Positions 7,152 through 14,380 of a DNA stretch of 14,891 bases are shown piece after piece (within the stretch, counting starts at the first letter, position 1; the number at the start of each line of letters is the position of its first letter). The position numbers and the translations under genes are program-made. The notes under the pieces were generated by a model that ran no database searches, had not been told where the DNA came from, and was given only the letters and a program-made list of their open reading frames with translations. Source of the DNA: Planctomycetaceae bacterium (GTDB lineage: Bacteria; Planctomycetota; Planctomycetia; Pirellulales; Pirellulaceae); the NCBI GenBank assembly GCA_024642765.1, contig JAHEAM010000030.1, positions 1 to 14,891 of the forward strand, given 5' to 3'.

Positions 7152-9023
7152 ATGTCCGATGTCGAGGCCGCGGGCCTGCTCAAGATGGATTTTTTGGGCC
7201 TCCGCAACTTGACGATTCTTAGCAACGCAGTCGAGATCATCGAACAGACGACAGGCGAACGAGTCGATCCACTAAAGTTTCCACTCGATGATCCAAAAAC
7301 ATTTGCGCTTTTGCAACGCGGCGAAACAAAGGGCATCTTTCAGCTCGAAAGTGGTGGTATTCGCGACTTGTTGCAAAAGATGAAGCCCGATCACTTCCGT
7401 GACATCATCGCGACAAACGCACTTTATCGACCGGGACCACTTGAGGGCGGTATGGTCCAACAATACGTCGAAGTCAAAAATGGACGACGCAAGGCAGAGT
7501 ATCTTCACGATGTGCTGCGTGACATTACCGCAGAAACTCACGGCGTGATGGTCTACCAAGAACAAGTGATGCAGATCCTCAATCGCCTCGGACAAATCCA
7601 ATTGGCTGCCGCTTACACATGCATCAAAGCGATTTCCAAAAAGAAAGAAAAGATCATCGCCGAGAACCATGAGCAGTTTATCGAAGGCTCGGTGTCTCTA
7701 GGGCTAAAGAAAAGCGACGCGCAATCCTTGTGGGATATGATTTTGAAATTCGCGGGCTACGGCTTTAACAAAAGCCACTCGACGGCCTACGCGTTGGTCT
7801 CATATCAAACGGCCTACCTCAAGGCCAACTTTCCCGTCGAGTTCATGGCCGCGCTTTTAACAGGCGACATTCCTGGACGAAATTTTTCTCGCAAGGACTC
7901 CCTCGTCGAACACATCGAAGATTGCCAGCGAATGCAAATCGAAGTCATTCCGCCAGACATCAATCAATCCGATGAAAAATTCGCCGTTAAAAAAGGCAAA
8001 ATTCATTTTGCTTTGGCGGCCATCAAGGGCTGCGGTGGCGCGGCAGCACAAGCGATCATGAAGGAACGCGAGGCTCATGGGCCATTTCGCGATCTGTTTG
8101 ATTTTTGCGAACGTGTCGAGACGAGCTCCTGTAGCCGCGCAGCAGTCGAAACGCTCATCAAAGCCGGCGCGATGGATGGATTCGGCTGTCATCGCTCGCA
8201 ATTGTTTGCGGGACTGGATCGAGCGATCCAGTCGGGAGCGTCTGCTCAAGCTGATAAACGGGCCGGACAACTGAGTCTATTTGGTGGCGACGAAGTTGAG
8301 ACCGATGAAACGCCGCGTGCGGAATCGTTACCAAGCGTTCCTGAATGGGACGCTCGACAAATAGCTACTTTTGAGAAAGAAGTATTGGGCTATTACCTGT
8401 CGAGTCATCCATTAGCCGAGTACCTCGACAAACTCAAGAAATACTGCCAGTTTTCCACAGCCGATATCGGAAAATTCAAAGACCGTCAAAAAATTGTTCT
8501 GGGCGGTATGGTTTCTTCCATTAAACATTCGAATGTCAAACGAGTCAAAGAAGCCGGCGCACCAACACGCTACGTGATGTTCGACCTCGAAGATGTCGAC
8601 GGTGCCATTCGCTGTATTCAATGGCCCACCGAATATGTGAAACAGGGGCACATGGTACAAGCCGACGCCATTTTGGTCGTGCAAGGAACCGTCGACCGTC
8701 GCGGTGGGGACGAAGCCAACTTGGTTATCGAGAAAATCGTACCGCTGGATGAAATCGATCAAACACTCACAAACGGACTCAGTGTAAGTATCGACGAAAC
8801 AAAATTCGGCGAAAAAGGCCTCAAGGACGTGTTCGAAATTCTGCGTGGCTACCCCGGCAATCGCAAGCTTGAATTGTTGTTGCGACTCGACAACGGTACA
8901 GAAGTCAAACTAAAATCCGATAAAATAAAGATCGACGCTAGCCGAGAACTATGCGATTGCCTCAAACAATATCTGGGTGAGGAAGCCATTGAAATGTTAG
9001 TGAACACTTCTGCCGGCTTGTAA
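7152..9023 (+). CDS. dnaE: DNA polymerase III subunit alpha, C-terminal part after in-frame TGA
   Basis: Continues the same frame four codons after the glutamine that precedes the TGA, opening with an ATG (MSDVEAAGLLKMDFLGL). D580 of the joined protein (bases 7188-7190) is the third palm aspartate. Then come the fingers (VMVYQEQVMQI, YGFNKSHSTAYALVSYQTAY), tandem helix-hairpin-helix region (HGPFRDLFDFCERV), an OB-fold (IVLGGMVSSIKHSNVKR ... AILVVQGTVDRRGG) and the tau-binding-type tail. QLSLF at residues 940-944 (bases 8268-8282) matches the consensus beta-clamp-binding motif. If translated separately it would need reinitiation at 7152, three bases beyond the TGA; no Shine-Dalgarno lies at proper spacing. 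More likely it belongs to one 5451-9023 product. The cyanobacterial split-intein junction lies elsewhere (before FNKSHS) and is intact here. The stop is TAA. Confidence 0.93.
   Translation: MSDVEAAGLLKMDFLGLRNLTILSNAVEIIEQTTGERVDPLKFPLDDPKTFALLQRGETKGIFQLESGGIRDLLQKMKPDHFRDIIATNALYRPGPLEGGMVQQYVEVKNGRRKAEYLHDVLRDITAETHGVMVYQEQVMQILNRLGQIQLAAAYTCIKAISKKKEKIIAENHEQFIEGSVSLGLKKSDAQSLWDMILKFAGYGFNKSHSTAYALVSYQTAYLKANFPVEFMAALLTGDIPGRNFSRKDSLVEHIEDCQRMQIEVIPPDINQSDEKFAVKKGKIHFALAAIKGCGGAAAQAIMKEREAHGPFRDLFDFCERVETSSCSRAAVETLIKAGAMDGFGCHRSQLFAGLDRAIQSGASAQADKRAGQLSLFGGDEVETDETPRAESLPSVPEWDARQIATFEKEVLGYYLSSHPLAEYLDKLKKYCQFSTADIGKFKDRQKIVLGGMVSSIKHSNVKRVKEAGAPTRYVMFDLEDVDGAIRCIQWPTEYVKQGHMVQADAILVVQGTVDRRGGDEANLVIEKIVPLDEIDQTLTNGLSVSIDETKFGEKGLKDVFEILRGYPGNRKLELLLRLDNGTEVKLKSDKIKIDASRELCDCLKQYLGEEAIEMLVNTSAGL
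7165..7177 (+). other. Short GC-rich hairpin downstream of the dnaE TGA
   Basis: AGGCC-GCG-GGCCT forms a perfect five-base stem with a three-base loop, starting 16 bases after the TGA. An RNA structure at this distance can affect decoding of a stop codon. The same bases encode the conserved EAAGL segment, so codon choice alone may explain it. It lacks the loop and bulge features of a bacterial SECIS element as far as I can see. Confidence 0.35.
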
Positions 9024-9077
9024 ACGGCGGTTCCGTAGGGTACCTCTGAAAACCAAACAACAAAAACGAGAATCCTG

Positions 9078-9404
9078 ATGTTTGCTTATTCCGTTGCTTG
9101 TGAATTTTCATCAAAGAACGCCGTTGCGGTTCGAGAGCGTTGGCTCGAGTGGCTTGAAAACGAACACCTTGCGGAAGTCATTGCCGGCGGTGCTATCGAT
9201 GCGACCGTTTATGTTTGGGATGGCTCGCCCCTTAAAGTAGAAGTGGTCTATCGCTTTCCAGATCGCAGCTCGTTCGAGATCTACGAACGAGATTCCGCTC
9301 CATCCTTGCGGGGAAAAGGCATCAAGCTCTTTCCACCAGTCGAATATGGCCTCAGCTTTACGCGTCGAATTGGGTCGATCGCGCTGTCAAATTTTAACGG
9401 TTAG
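9078..9404 (+). CDS. DUF4286-like small ferredoxin-fold protein
   Basis: A 108-residue cytoplasmic protein resembling the DUF4286 family of small alpha-beta proteins without assigned function. Visible family features are an opening beta strand (MFAYSVACEF), the helix WLEWLENEHLAEVIAGGAID, a strand pair (ATVYVWDGSPLKVEVVYRF) and the late motif SSFEIYERDSAPSLRGKGIK with Pro-Pro and aromatic residues after it. It starts 54 bases after dnaE on the same strand, and weak GAGAAT lies before its ATG, so it may be read through from dnaE. No catalytic residues can be assigned. It ends with TAG. Family recognition is by pattern only and of moderate certainty; a dimeric alpha-beta barrel monooxygenase-like fold is the alternative. 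Confidence 0.7.
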   Translation: MFAYSVACEFSSKNAVAVRERWLEWLENEHLAEVIAGGAIDATVYVWDGSPLKVEVVYRFPDRSSFEIYERDSAPSLRGKGIKLFPPVEYGLSFTRRIGSIALSNFNG

Positions 9405-9447
9405 CCAAACAATCAGGGCTATGGCGGATTTGGTGGTTGCGATGAGA

Positions 9448-9477
9448 TTGGAGCCTACTTTTTTTCTTTCGTATTAT
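9448..9477 (+). promoter_or_regulatory. Candidate sigma-70 promoter for the secreted protein gene
   Basis: TTGGAG (9448-9453) and TATTAT (9472-9477) are separated by 18 bases, and TATTAT matches five of six bases of the -10 consensus. The -35 match is weak. It lies about 67 bases before the ATG at 9544, a sensible distance. Confidence 0.35.
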
Positions 9478-9543
9478 GCGGGCTGGGCCTCCGATATTGT
9501 CTGAAGAGACGGAATTATCGGTTCATATCTCAAGGCCAATACA

Positions 9544-10257
9544 ATGCGCACGATTCCAACTATTTGCTTGCTCGCCGTCACACTTGGTTTGCCCACAATG
9601 GCCAACGCTCAATCCGACGCCAATATCAAAGGAACGATTCGCCGCGCGCCAAATGCACTGATTTCGTTGCCAGCATTTCGTGGCCCCTCGAATCACGAGT
9701 CGACCTCGCGAACAACTTCTGCATCGGCAACCAACTGGCAATATGAGGACAGGGCCCAAGAAATAGATACTTTCAAAAAGTTTCAAGACGAAGCACCGGC
9801 GGAAACAAAGCAAGAAGCGGCGGATGACAAGGTCTCCGAAAAACAGCAAACGCAATCGTTGATGGACCGCAAGTTGATGCGTCCACTCGGAGACATTTCA
9901 TTGGATTTACACGAGCCTGACAAGAAAACCCCTAAGGACCGTTCGTTTCAACTGTTCAAGCCGGACGTAGATGATTGGTCCACACTTGTGAGTGCTGGAC
10001 CGATGTTCTATCAATGGGAAGCACCCAACATCCATTATCGAAAATTGTACTTCGAAGATGTTGCTGCTGAGCGGTATGGCCAAGTGCCTTGTGGATGGCG
10101 CGGAACGTATCGAGCGACTTGTCATTGGGGTGCCTCACTGCTTTCGGCGCCGATCAAGATGCAATTGGACCCCTATTTCGATTGCGATACGCCATACGGA
10201 TACTGCCGGCCAGGCGACGCCACGCCATCCATTTGGCAGAAACACGTTTATCGTTAG
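9544..10257 (+). CDS. Secreted planctomycete-type protein of unknown function
   Basis: A 237-residue exported protein. The signal peptide is clear: MRTIPTICLLAVTLGLPTMANA with likely cleavage after ANA (residue 22). The middle, about residues 50-130, is low in hydrophobics and rich in Lys, Glu, Gln and Thr, probably disordered. The C-terminal 80 residues carry W-E-APNIHYRKLYFEDVAAERYG followed by CGWRGTYRATCHWG and DCDTPYGYCRPGD. I know this 'YFED-E-RYG' arrangement with downstream Cys/Gly/Tyr motifs as a recurrent feature of planctomycete secreted proteins; the function is not known to me. The four C-terminal cysteines may form disulfides or bind metal (inference). AAGG lies about nine bases before the ATG and a promoter candidate lies upstream, so the gene is probably transcribed alone. 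It ends with TAG. Confidence 0.85.
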   Translation: MRTIPTICLLAVTLGLPTMANAQSDANIKGTIRRAPNALISLPAFRGPSNHESTSRTTSASATNWQYEDRAQEIDTFKKFQDEAPAETKQEAADDKVSEKQQTQSLMDRKLMRPLGDISLDLHEPDKKTPKDRSFQLFKPDVDDWSTLVSAGPMFYQWEAPNIHYRKLYFEDVAAERYGQVPCGWRGTYRATCHWGASLLSAPIKMQLDPYFDCDTPYGYCRPGDATPSIWQKHVYR

Positions 10258-10781
10258 GGCCGCGTAGCCAGAGTGCTCCGTTGCATGCTCGACCGGGCGA
10301 GTGCTTGAATGGTTAATGAGTTACCGACAGCCTTCGTGCCCGCGTGAATCGAGGCCTAAGAAACGCGAGCCTACGATACCTAGAGGTCCAATCGCTTGTG
10401 TTATTTCGTAAGCGGTAAGCGACAATCAAGCTGCGAATCCAATCGGGCATATCTTAATCTTACCCCACCCCTGATCGCGACTCGCTTGAATACTGCCATG
10501 GTTCCCCCTTGTTTTGGCAACACGGAGCCGTCAGCGTACAACGTTTTTTGCTTTCACAATTCCCTTCAGATCTACCCCGGCCAAATCGCAATTGGAGGCC
10601 TCAGTACAGTGATTAATTTGAAAAACTGACGCCAATTGCAGCAACACCACCAACTTCCTCACGCCCAAAGATTCCGATTATTCCAATTGATTGGGTCCTA
10701 CATTTAAATCTGAATTTCCGTTTCGCCTTGCGACGATTGTAGCGAAAGGATCAGTGGTACTGTCATTCAGGGGAAGCCAAA
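10258..10781. other. 524-base intergenic stretch without a convincing gene
   Basis: No tRNA, rRNA or riboswitch pattern was seen. One 77-codon frame (10396-10629, ending TGA) has no recognisable protein features, no ribosome binding site and a composition unlike the neighbours. The first part has a short direct repeat (GAGTGCT at about 10271 and 10300). The last 100 bases probably hold the promoter of the TolC-family gene, but no good -35/-10 pair could be placed. Confidence 0.5.
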
Positions 10782-12809
10782 ATGCCCGTGTTAAGTAGAA
10801 ATAGCCGAAAGCTAAAACGAATCGCTTTGACCGCCGTATTGGCAGCGTCGTTTATGGGCTGTCGGCTTCAACCCAAACCGCCTGTCGAGACTTGTGCGCC
10901 ACTGTGTGCGGACCAACTTCAAAAAATTTCGTACCCGGACGTTTGCGAAAATGACATCGGCAACAACAATGACGATTTGTTGACTGGTCCGCCTTTGACG
11001 CTGTCCACATTTGAGCAAATGCCGAGTTGGGATTTGACATTGGAAGAAGCCGTCAACATGGCGTTGACCAACAACAAAATCCTTCAGCGATTGGGCGGCG
11101 TCGTTGTCAGTTCACCGCAAGCCACCGCGACGACCTATGAACAAGCGATCGTAGAAACCAATCCGAATGCCAGCGTTGAAGCGGCTCTATCAGCGTTCGA
11201 TGCTCAAGTTGCGACGTCGTTATTCTTCAACCACAATGAACGAAAATTCAACAATACATTCCAGCAGCTGTTTTCAGCGTCACGTCAAGACACCGCAAAC
11301 TTCCAAACGGAAATCTCCAAACAAACGGTTTCTGGTACTCGATTCGCCGCTCGAAACATTACCGATTACACGAACAATCATCTTCAGCCTGGTGTTCCAA
11401 GTTCGTTTCGTTTCAATAGTGTTTACAACACGGTCAATCAATTCGAAGTGCGTCACCCGTTGATGCGTGGCAATGGCGCCATGGTCAATCGAATCGCCGG
11501 ACCCAATGCCGTCTCGGGACAATACAACGGTGTTTTGATTGCCCGCATTCGCAGCGATCAATCGTTGGCTGATTTCGAAGCCGCTGTTCGCGACCTCGTG
11601 CGTGATGTCGAGTTGAATTACTGGGAATTGTATTTCGCCTATCGCGACTTGGACACCAAAATGGCTGCCCGCGAATCCTCGAGGGGAATTTGGGAAAATC
11701 GCCAAATCCGATACGAGAAGGGCCTTGGTCGACCCGACGAAGAAGCCCAAGCTCGCCAACAATATTACTCGTTTGAGTTCCAAGTTCAAAACGCTCTCTC
11801 AGGAACGACAACAGGCCAACTCGGTGTACTTGGCTCAGAACGCAACTTGCGCCGCCTGCTAGGATTGAGTGTCAACGATGGACGTATGATTCGCCCAGCT
11901 TCTGAACCAGCAGTTGCTCCGATCATGTTTGATTGGAATGCCTCGCAAGAACAAGCAATGGCGACACGCGTTGAGTTGCGTCGCCAAAAATGGAGTATAC
12001 GACAACGCGAACTGGAACTTTGCGCAGCCAAACAACTTAACCAATGGAGATTGGACTTGGTTGGTTTATATGGCTTCCGAGGCTTCGGCGATAATTTGTT
12101 TGGCAGTCGTTCACGACCGGAGGGTAGTGCAGTTGCGGATTTGTTTACGGGCAAATTGGATGACTGGCAATTGGGTCTAGACATGCAAGGTCCAGTCGGT
12201 AATCGTCAGGCATTCTTGGCTGTTCGCAATGCAGAGCTGCGACTATCACGCGAGCGAGCAGTTTATCGAGAGCAACAACGTCAGGTCTTGCATGATCTCG
12301 CAGCAGCCTATGCAGAAGTCGATAGGGCCATGGCAAACATTCGAACTTCATACAATTCGTACATTGCAGCCCAAGAAGAACTTGGCCCCAAAAGACTGCG
12401 TGTTGAAGAGGGCAAGGACCAAGTGTTCTTTTTGCTCGACGCGCAACAGCGATTTTCAACTTCTGAAAGTGCCTTCTATCGCTCCATCGTCGATTACAAC
12501 CGCGCGTTGCTGAGTTTCACCTATGCATCGGGCGGACTACTTGCCCGTTACAATGTAACTCTGGACGAAGGAGGTTGGGATCCGAGCCTGCAAAGTATTG
12601 CAAACGGCAAGGCCGATCGATTCCGAAACAACGGCTGGGGTGTCGATGATCGCGACTTGAATCCAATATCCGCAGGCCCCTTTAATCAACAAATGCCTGG
12701 CGGTGCCACCGGAGTTCGAACCATCGAAGCTCCTTCAGATGACCCGCAGAATCCCGACGAGCTTGACGAATCCAATGGGTCAGGTGATCCAATAGGTCAG
12801 GCGAACTAG
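10782..12809 (+). CDS. TolC-family outer-membrane efflux/secretion factor, likely lipoprotein
   Basis: A 675-residue outer-membrane factor that would form the trimeric exit duct of a tripartite efflux pump or type I secretion system. The N-terminus (LKRIALTAVLAASFMGC) is a lipoprotein-type signal with Cys near residue 28. OEP-domain features are WDLTLEEAVNMALTNNKILQ near residue 79, a central coiled-coil region (VRDLVRDVELNYWELYFAYRDL), a second repeat (RQRELELCAAKQLNQWRLDL) and the terminal helix with RFSTSESAFYRSIVDYNRALL. An acidic, Pro/Asp/Asn-rich tail of about 70 residues follows and is longer than usual. AGGGGAAG sits about eight bases before the ATG, a good ribosome binding site. No adaptor or inner-membrane transporter gene adjoins it. 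It could in principle serve export of the RTX protein at 2839-4293, but nothing in the layout shows that. It ends with TAG. Confidence 0.93.
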   Translation: MPVLSRNSRKLKRIALTAVLAASFMGCRLQPKPPVETCAPLCADQLQKISYPDVCENDIGNNNDDLLTGPPLTLSTFEQMPSWDLTLEEAVNMALTNNKILQRLGGVVVSSPQATATTYEQAIVETNPNASVEAALSAFDAQVATSLFFNHNERKFNNTFQQLFSASRQDTANFQTEISKQTVSGTRFAARNITDYTNNHLQPGVPSSFRFNSVYNTVNQFEVRHPLMRGNGAMVNRIAGPNAVSGQYNGVLIARIRSDQSLADFEAAVRDLVRDVELNYWELYFAYRDLDTKMAARESSRGIWENRQIRYEKGLGRPDEEAQARQQYYSFEFQVQNALSGTTTGQLGVLGSERNLRRLLGLSVNDGRMIRPASEPAVAPIMFDWNASQEQAMATRVELRRQKWSIRQRELELCAAKQLNQWRLDLVGLYGFRGFGDNLFGSRSRPEGSAVADLFTGKLDDWQLGLDMQGPVGNRQAFLAVRNAELRLSRERAVYREQQRQVLHDLAAAYAEVDRAMANIRTSYNSYIAAQEELGPKRLRVEEGKDQVFFLLDAQQRFSTSESAFYRSIVDYNRALLSFTYASGGLLARYNVTLDEGGWDPSLQSIANGKADRFRNNGWGVDDRDLNPISAGPFNQQMPGGATGVRTIEAPSDDPQNPDELDESNGSGDPIGQAN

Positions 12810-12890
12810 ATCTGCCTTTCGAAAAATAACCCTCAAACAAATTTAACTGAGACCAACCGTAACGCCCTTCGACAAACGACGAAGACGCAA

Positions 12891-12917
12891 CAGCCGGAAC
12901 GCACTTGCGTCCGGCTG
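12891..12917 (+). terminator. Strong hairpin after the TolC-family gene
   Basis: CAGCCGGAACGCA pairs with TGCGTCCGGCTG, giving a 12-pair stem with one bulged A and a very short loop. It begins 81 bases after the stop. The bases after it (CTCCGTTTGATAATT) are not a true T-run, so it may be a terminator of a weak-T kind, an mRNA-stabilising hairpin, or a copy of a dispersed repeat. Confidence 0.6.
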
Positions 12918-13137
12918 CTCCGTTTGATAATTCACAACAAAATTGTGCATCGCCGTAGCGGCGTTCCATTTGGAAAGTTGAATCTGGGACGGGTCCGGAG
13001 CCAGGTGCCCCACAGAAGGCAGACCCCGGAAACGATGGCGTGGATCGGCGTCGGATTAAATCTGTTTCCCAAAAGCCTAGACCCATTAGAGGAAAAAGCT
13101 GAAGGGGTGATTGATTCGTTTCCCAGATTGAAAACAA
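12918..13137. repeat. Repeat-like intergenic segment between TolC gene and radC
   Basis: A stretch dense in short symmetric elements: CACAA-N5-TTGTG near 12933-12947, CGCCG-TAG-CGGCG at 12951-12963, and a perfect inverted pair AATCTGGGA (12981-12989) / TCCCAGATT (13121-13129). There is also an imperfect direct repeat of about 17 bases ending GTTTCCCA at 13054-13071 and 13109-13125. A minus-strand open frame crosses it (12682-13137), but it overlaps the TolC gene and has no protein signature, so I do not call it a gene. The segment looks like a non-coding, possibly dispersed repeat. Confidence 0.35.
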
Positions 13138-13149
13138 TAGTCAGCTTCC

Positions 13150-13169
13150 TACCATTCAATCCTATGGTA
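13150..13169 (+). promoter_or_regulatory. Inverted repeat TACCAT-N8-ATGGTA just before radC
   Basis: Two perfect six-base arms end five bases before the radC ATG at 13175, where a ribosome binding site would be expected and none is obvious. It could be an operator or a leader hairpin that limits initiation. The arm also contains an out-of-frame ATG at 13164. Confidence 0.3.
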
Positions 13170-13174
13170 ACGCG

Positions 13175-14131
13175 ATGCCGACACCCAATCTTGAGAAACG
13201 CAAGGTTAGACTGCAGAAGGTCTTGGAACCCATCTGTCAACGCAGCGAATTTACCTCAACAGAAATTCGCGAGGTCTGCGAAGAAACGTCCGCCTTCGTT
13301 TCTCAAGTTTTGCGGCAACTAACAGAAGACGGCCATTTGGTTTGCGATGACCACGGCCGCGAGCAACGATTTCGTTGGCATACCAGCCATCAGGAATTTT
13401 CACCACATCTCTGGATTTCCAAACAAGTCATCGGCAAACAGATCTTGGCGTCGCCCGAAGAAGATCGCCCGCGCGAACGGTTGCTACGCGTGGGAGTCGC
13501 TGACCTGCGTACGGCTGAATTGCTCGCCATCTTGATTCGAGTGGGACGCAAAGGTGAATCCGCTCTCGACGCTGGCGAAAAAATTGCCAATCAATTCAAA
13601 GACAAAATCCATCAGTTGCGAGGTACCAGCCTCGAAGATCTCAAGGCAATAAGTTCAGCCGTATCGAGCGCCGCGTTTTGCCAGATCCAAGCCGGCATTG
13701 AATTGGGCCGACGCATTTCAGAGGCAATGCTCATCGACACTGATGATGCAACAAAAATCGACAGCACGTCTGCAGCTATCGAATACTGTCGCAAGAAATT
13801 CAATCGCCTCGCACACGATCGACATCAGGAAGAATTTCATATCGTGACGCTTGACACGAAACTCTTCCCAATCGGTCACCACCAAATTACAGTCGGCACA
13901 CTCGATGCCAGCTTGGTTCATCCGCGTGAAGTCTTCCGCGCGGCAATTCGTGACGCGGCATCCGCCATTTTACTGCTTCATAACCACCCATCCGGCGACC
14001 CAACTCCCAGTCGCGAGGACCACCAAGTCACGGAGCGACTAAAGAAATGTGCTGAAATTGTGGGGATTCGAATTCTCGATCACATCATCGTGGCATCCAA
14101 AGGCTGCGTGAGTCTTGCGGAAAACGCATAA
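13175..14131 (+). CDS. radC: RadC-family JAMM/MPN-domain protein with N-terminal extension
   Basis: A 318-residue RadC (UPF0758/YicR-type) protein. The core has the helix-hairpin-helix part (DRPRERLLRVGVADLRTAEL, then an ILIRVGRKG loop) and a C-terminal JAMM metal-binding domain: E252 in HPREVF, and H269-N-H271 seven residues before S279 with D282 (HNHPSGDPTPSRED), all ligands present. RadC was historically linked to DNA repair, but its biochemical role is unsettled. About 75 residues precede the core (KVLEPICQRSEFTSTEIREV ... LRQLTEDGHLVCDD) and read like a small winged helix, a DNA-binding-type fold; E. coli RadC, about 220 residues, lacks this. The start lacks a ribosome binding site; upstream the frame runs open to a TGA at 13112 without a better start. 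It ends with TAA. Confidence 0.92.
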   Translation: MPTPNLEKRKVRLQKVLEPICQRSEFTSTEIREVCEETSAFVSQVLRQLTEDGHLVCDDHGREQRFRWHTSHQEFSPHLWISKQVIGKQILASPEEDRPRERLLRVGVADLRTAELLAILIRVGRKGESALDAGEKIANQFKDKIHQLRGTSLEDLKAISSAVSSAAFCQIQAGIELGRRISEAMLIDTDDATKIDSTSAAIEYCRKKFNRLAHDRHQEEFHIVTLDTKLFPIGHHQITVGTLDASLVHPREVFRAAIRDAASAILLLHNHPSGDPTPSREDHQVTERLKKCAEIVGIRILDHIIVASKGCVSLAENA

Positions 14132-14168
14132 ATCCGGCCTCCAGGTTGCACCGCCCACGCGAAAAATT

Positions 14169-14214
14169 GCCTCAGGCGAAAGTTGTGAGCCTTCTGGGAA
14201 ATGCGGCCTGAGGC
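14169..14214. terminator. Inverted repeat pair GCCTCAGGC / GCCTGAGGC after radC
   Basis: Perfect nine-base arms at 14169-14177 and 14206-14214, 28 bases apart, 38 bases after the radC stop. Each arm is itself nearly palindromic (GCCT-N-AGGC), so it can form either one long or two small hairpins, or a cruciform. No T-run follows. It may be a terminator, a protein-binding site or a repeat copy. Confidence 0.35.
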
Positions 14215-14380
14215 GTGCGCCGGCCTGAAACATTGGAAAAAGACGATTGCCATGCGATGATCCCAGACAGCCGATGAAATGCACTTCCGAACGTGCAACA
14301 TCACAAGATTTTCGCACCGCAGTTTGGTAGAATGCCGGTCGGTTCGTTTTACAAATTCGGTTGCAATTTCGGAGAGATTC

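Noticed and set aside
7146..7160. Full genetic-code reassignment of UGA to Trp (code 4 type)
   Set aside because: About 49 Trp codons in the visible genes are TGG and only one TGA is in frame. A fully reassigned code normally uses TGA often. Rare or partial decoding is left open as a finding.
7146..7190. Selenocysteine codon in DnaE
   Set aside because: The position is an aromatic residue in DnaE proteins, the downstream hairpin lacks SECIS features, and no selenocysteine machinery is visible.
7100..7200. Split-intein DnaE as in cyanobacteria
   Set aside because: No intein motifs are present, the two halves are adjacent and continuous, and the cyanobacterial junction (before FNKSHS) is intact further downstream.
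10396..10629. 77-codon frame in the 524-base gap
   Set aside because: No ribosome binding site, no domain or signal peptide, and composition unlike the real genes.
11280..11789. Minus-strand 169-codon open frame inside the TolC-family gene
   Set aside because: It lies wholly opposite a well-conserved gene and has no family features; it is a shadow of codon bias.
12682..13137. Minus-strand 151-codon open frame
   Set aside because: It overlaps the end of the TolC-family gene, spans the terminator-like hairpin and repeat-like segment, and shows no recognisable domain.
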